Below, one piece after another: positions 63,385 through 64,000 of a stretch of 64,000 nt of DNA. Each line of letters begins with the position of its first letter. Position 1 is the stretch's first letter. The notes under the pieces were generated by a model, which did no database searches, had not been told where the DNA came from, and saw only the letters and a list, made by a program, of their open reading frames with translations. The translations under genes and the position numbers were made by a program. The DNA comes from Trogon surrucura. Its lineage: Eukaryota > Chordata > Aves > Trogoniformes > Trogonidae. The DNA is taken from the NCBI GenBank assembly GCA_020746105.1, contig CM036617.1:162200912-162264911 (forward strand). The letters run 5' to 3'.

Positions 63385-64000
63385 TCAGACTGAGGCATTA
63401 TCATGGGGCTTCAATTCTACTGCACATGTGTATGGTGGTCTCTATGAGAAGCGTATTACCATCCCATCGAAAACGTGTTTCAGTGTCCCAGACGTGCTCC
63501 TAACTAAAAGAATTTTTCATTCTGCAGCAATAGTAACTTGCAATTTTAAGAAACTTTTCAAGACCTTCTAGGTATCATGTCTTAATCTAGGAAAAAAGCC
63601 AAACAATTTTTCTACTGGCATCTTTACTTACTTTGGAAACATTATAGGAGAACTATAATTAGTTTATTGGCTGCAGTGACTTCTTGTCATCTTAAACACC
63701 GTAGCAATACGAGGCATTAAAAAGCCATATTTTATCCCACTCTGCTATTCAAGCACAAAACCCCACAAATATCTTTGAGTGATAATCTACTTAACAGCAA
63801 ATCAGATTTAGAAATGTAAGTACAGCACTTCTTCACCAGATCACCTGCTGTATTTTGCAAAACACTGTTCCTAGTCTGTGGAAGTTTCCAAGGTGAAAGA
63901 ATATTCTTGTTTACTGATGGGACAGGTTTCCTCCTTCCAAAGGTTAGAAAAGAGAGATGTGAGGTAATGCCATGTCAGCGTAGTCAATATCCTGAAGGTT
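63385..64000. other. Noncoding flank, nothing recognised
   Basis: AT-rich sequence after the solo LTR. I see no gene, RNA or repeat in it. Confidence 0.6.

Overview
The window looks like vertebrate, almost certainly avian, chromosomal DNA. Genes are sparse, introns are long, CpG is scarce, there is no operon structure, and many CR1 LINE copies end in the bird-type ATTCTRTG 3' repeat. The only host gene I can support is a synapsin on the minus strand. Its first three coding exons (31687-32003, 18083-18140 and 5683-5774) join in a consistent frame and encode domain A, the B linker and the start of domain C. From memory the protein resembles mammalian synapsin III (SYN3) more than SYN1 or SYN2, for example in the [14 protein letters not shown] linker and the [12 protein letters not shown] segment. 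The rest of the gene lies beyond position 1.

Layout. 1-5682 is the start of SYN3 intron 3. 5775-18082 is intron 2, with two CR1 pieces. 18141-31686 is intron 1, with one inverted CR1. A likely 5'-untranslated part of the first coding exon runs from 32004 to about 32184, behind a candidate splice acceptor. So the real transcription start is probably farther upstream, at higher coordinates, possibly outside the window.

32.2-64 kb is upstream and noncoding, and carries most of the transposable elements. CR1 copies lie at about 32.27, 40.6, 42.7, 44.3, 44.7-46.2 (nested), 46.2-46.5, 47.1-48.1, 50.6 and 60.7-61.9 kb. An old retroviral LTR-like block lies at about 52.1-52.7 kb. A well-bounded 1178-bp solo LTR with a 5-bp target duplication lies at 62202-63379. 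A small CpG-enriched block with a CRE-like site lies at about 54.6-54.96 kb.

I see no tRNA, rRNA, CRISPR or bacterial-type system. Apart from SYN3 and the reverse-transcriptase remnants, the open frames look like chance or repeat-derived frames. The most interesting observations concern transposon history: a CR1 inserted inside an opposite-strand CR1, two CR1 copies sharing the same premature stop, and a CR1 that keeps its endonuclease part and 3' end but lacks reverse transcriptase. In SYN3, the exon 3 end has two overlapping candidate splice donors.
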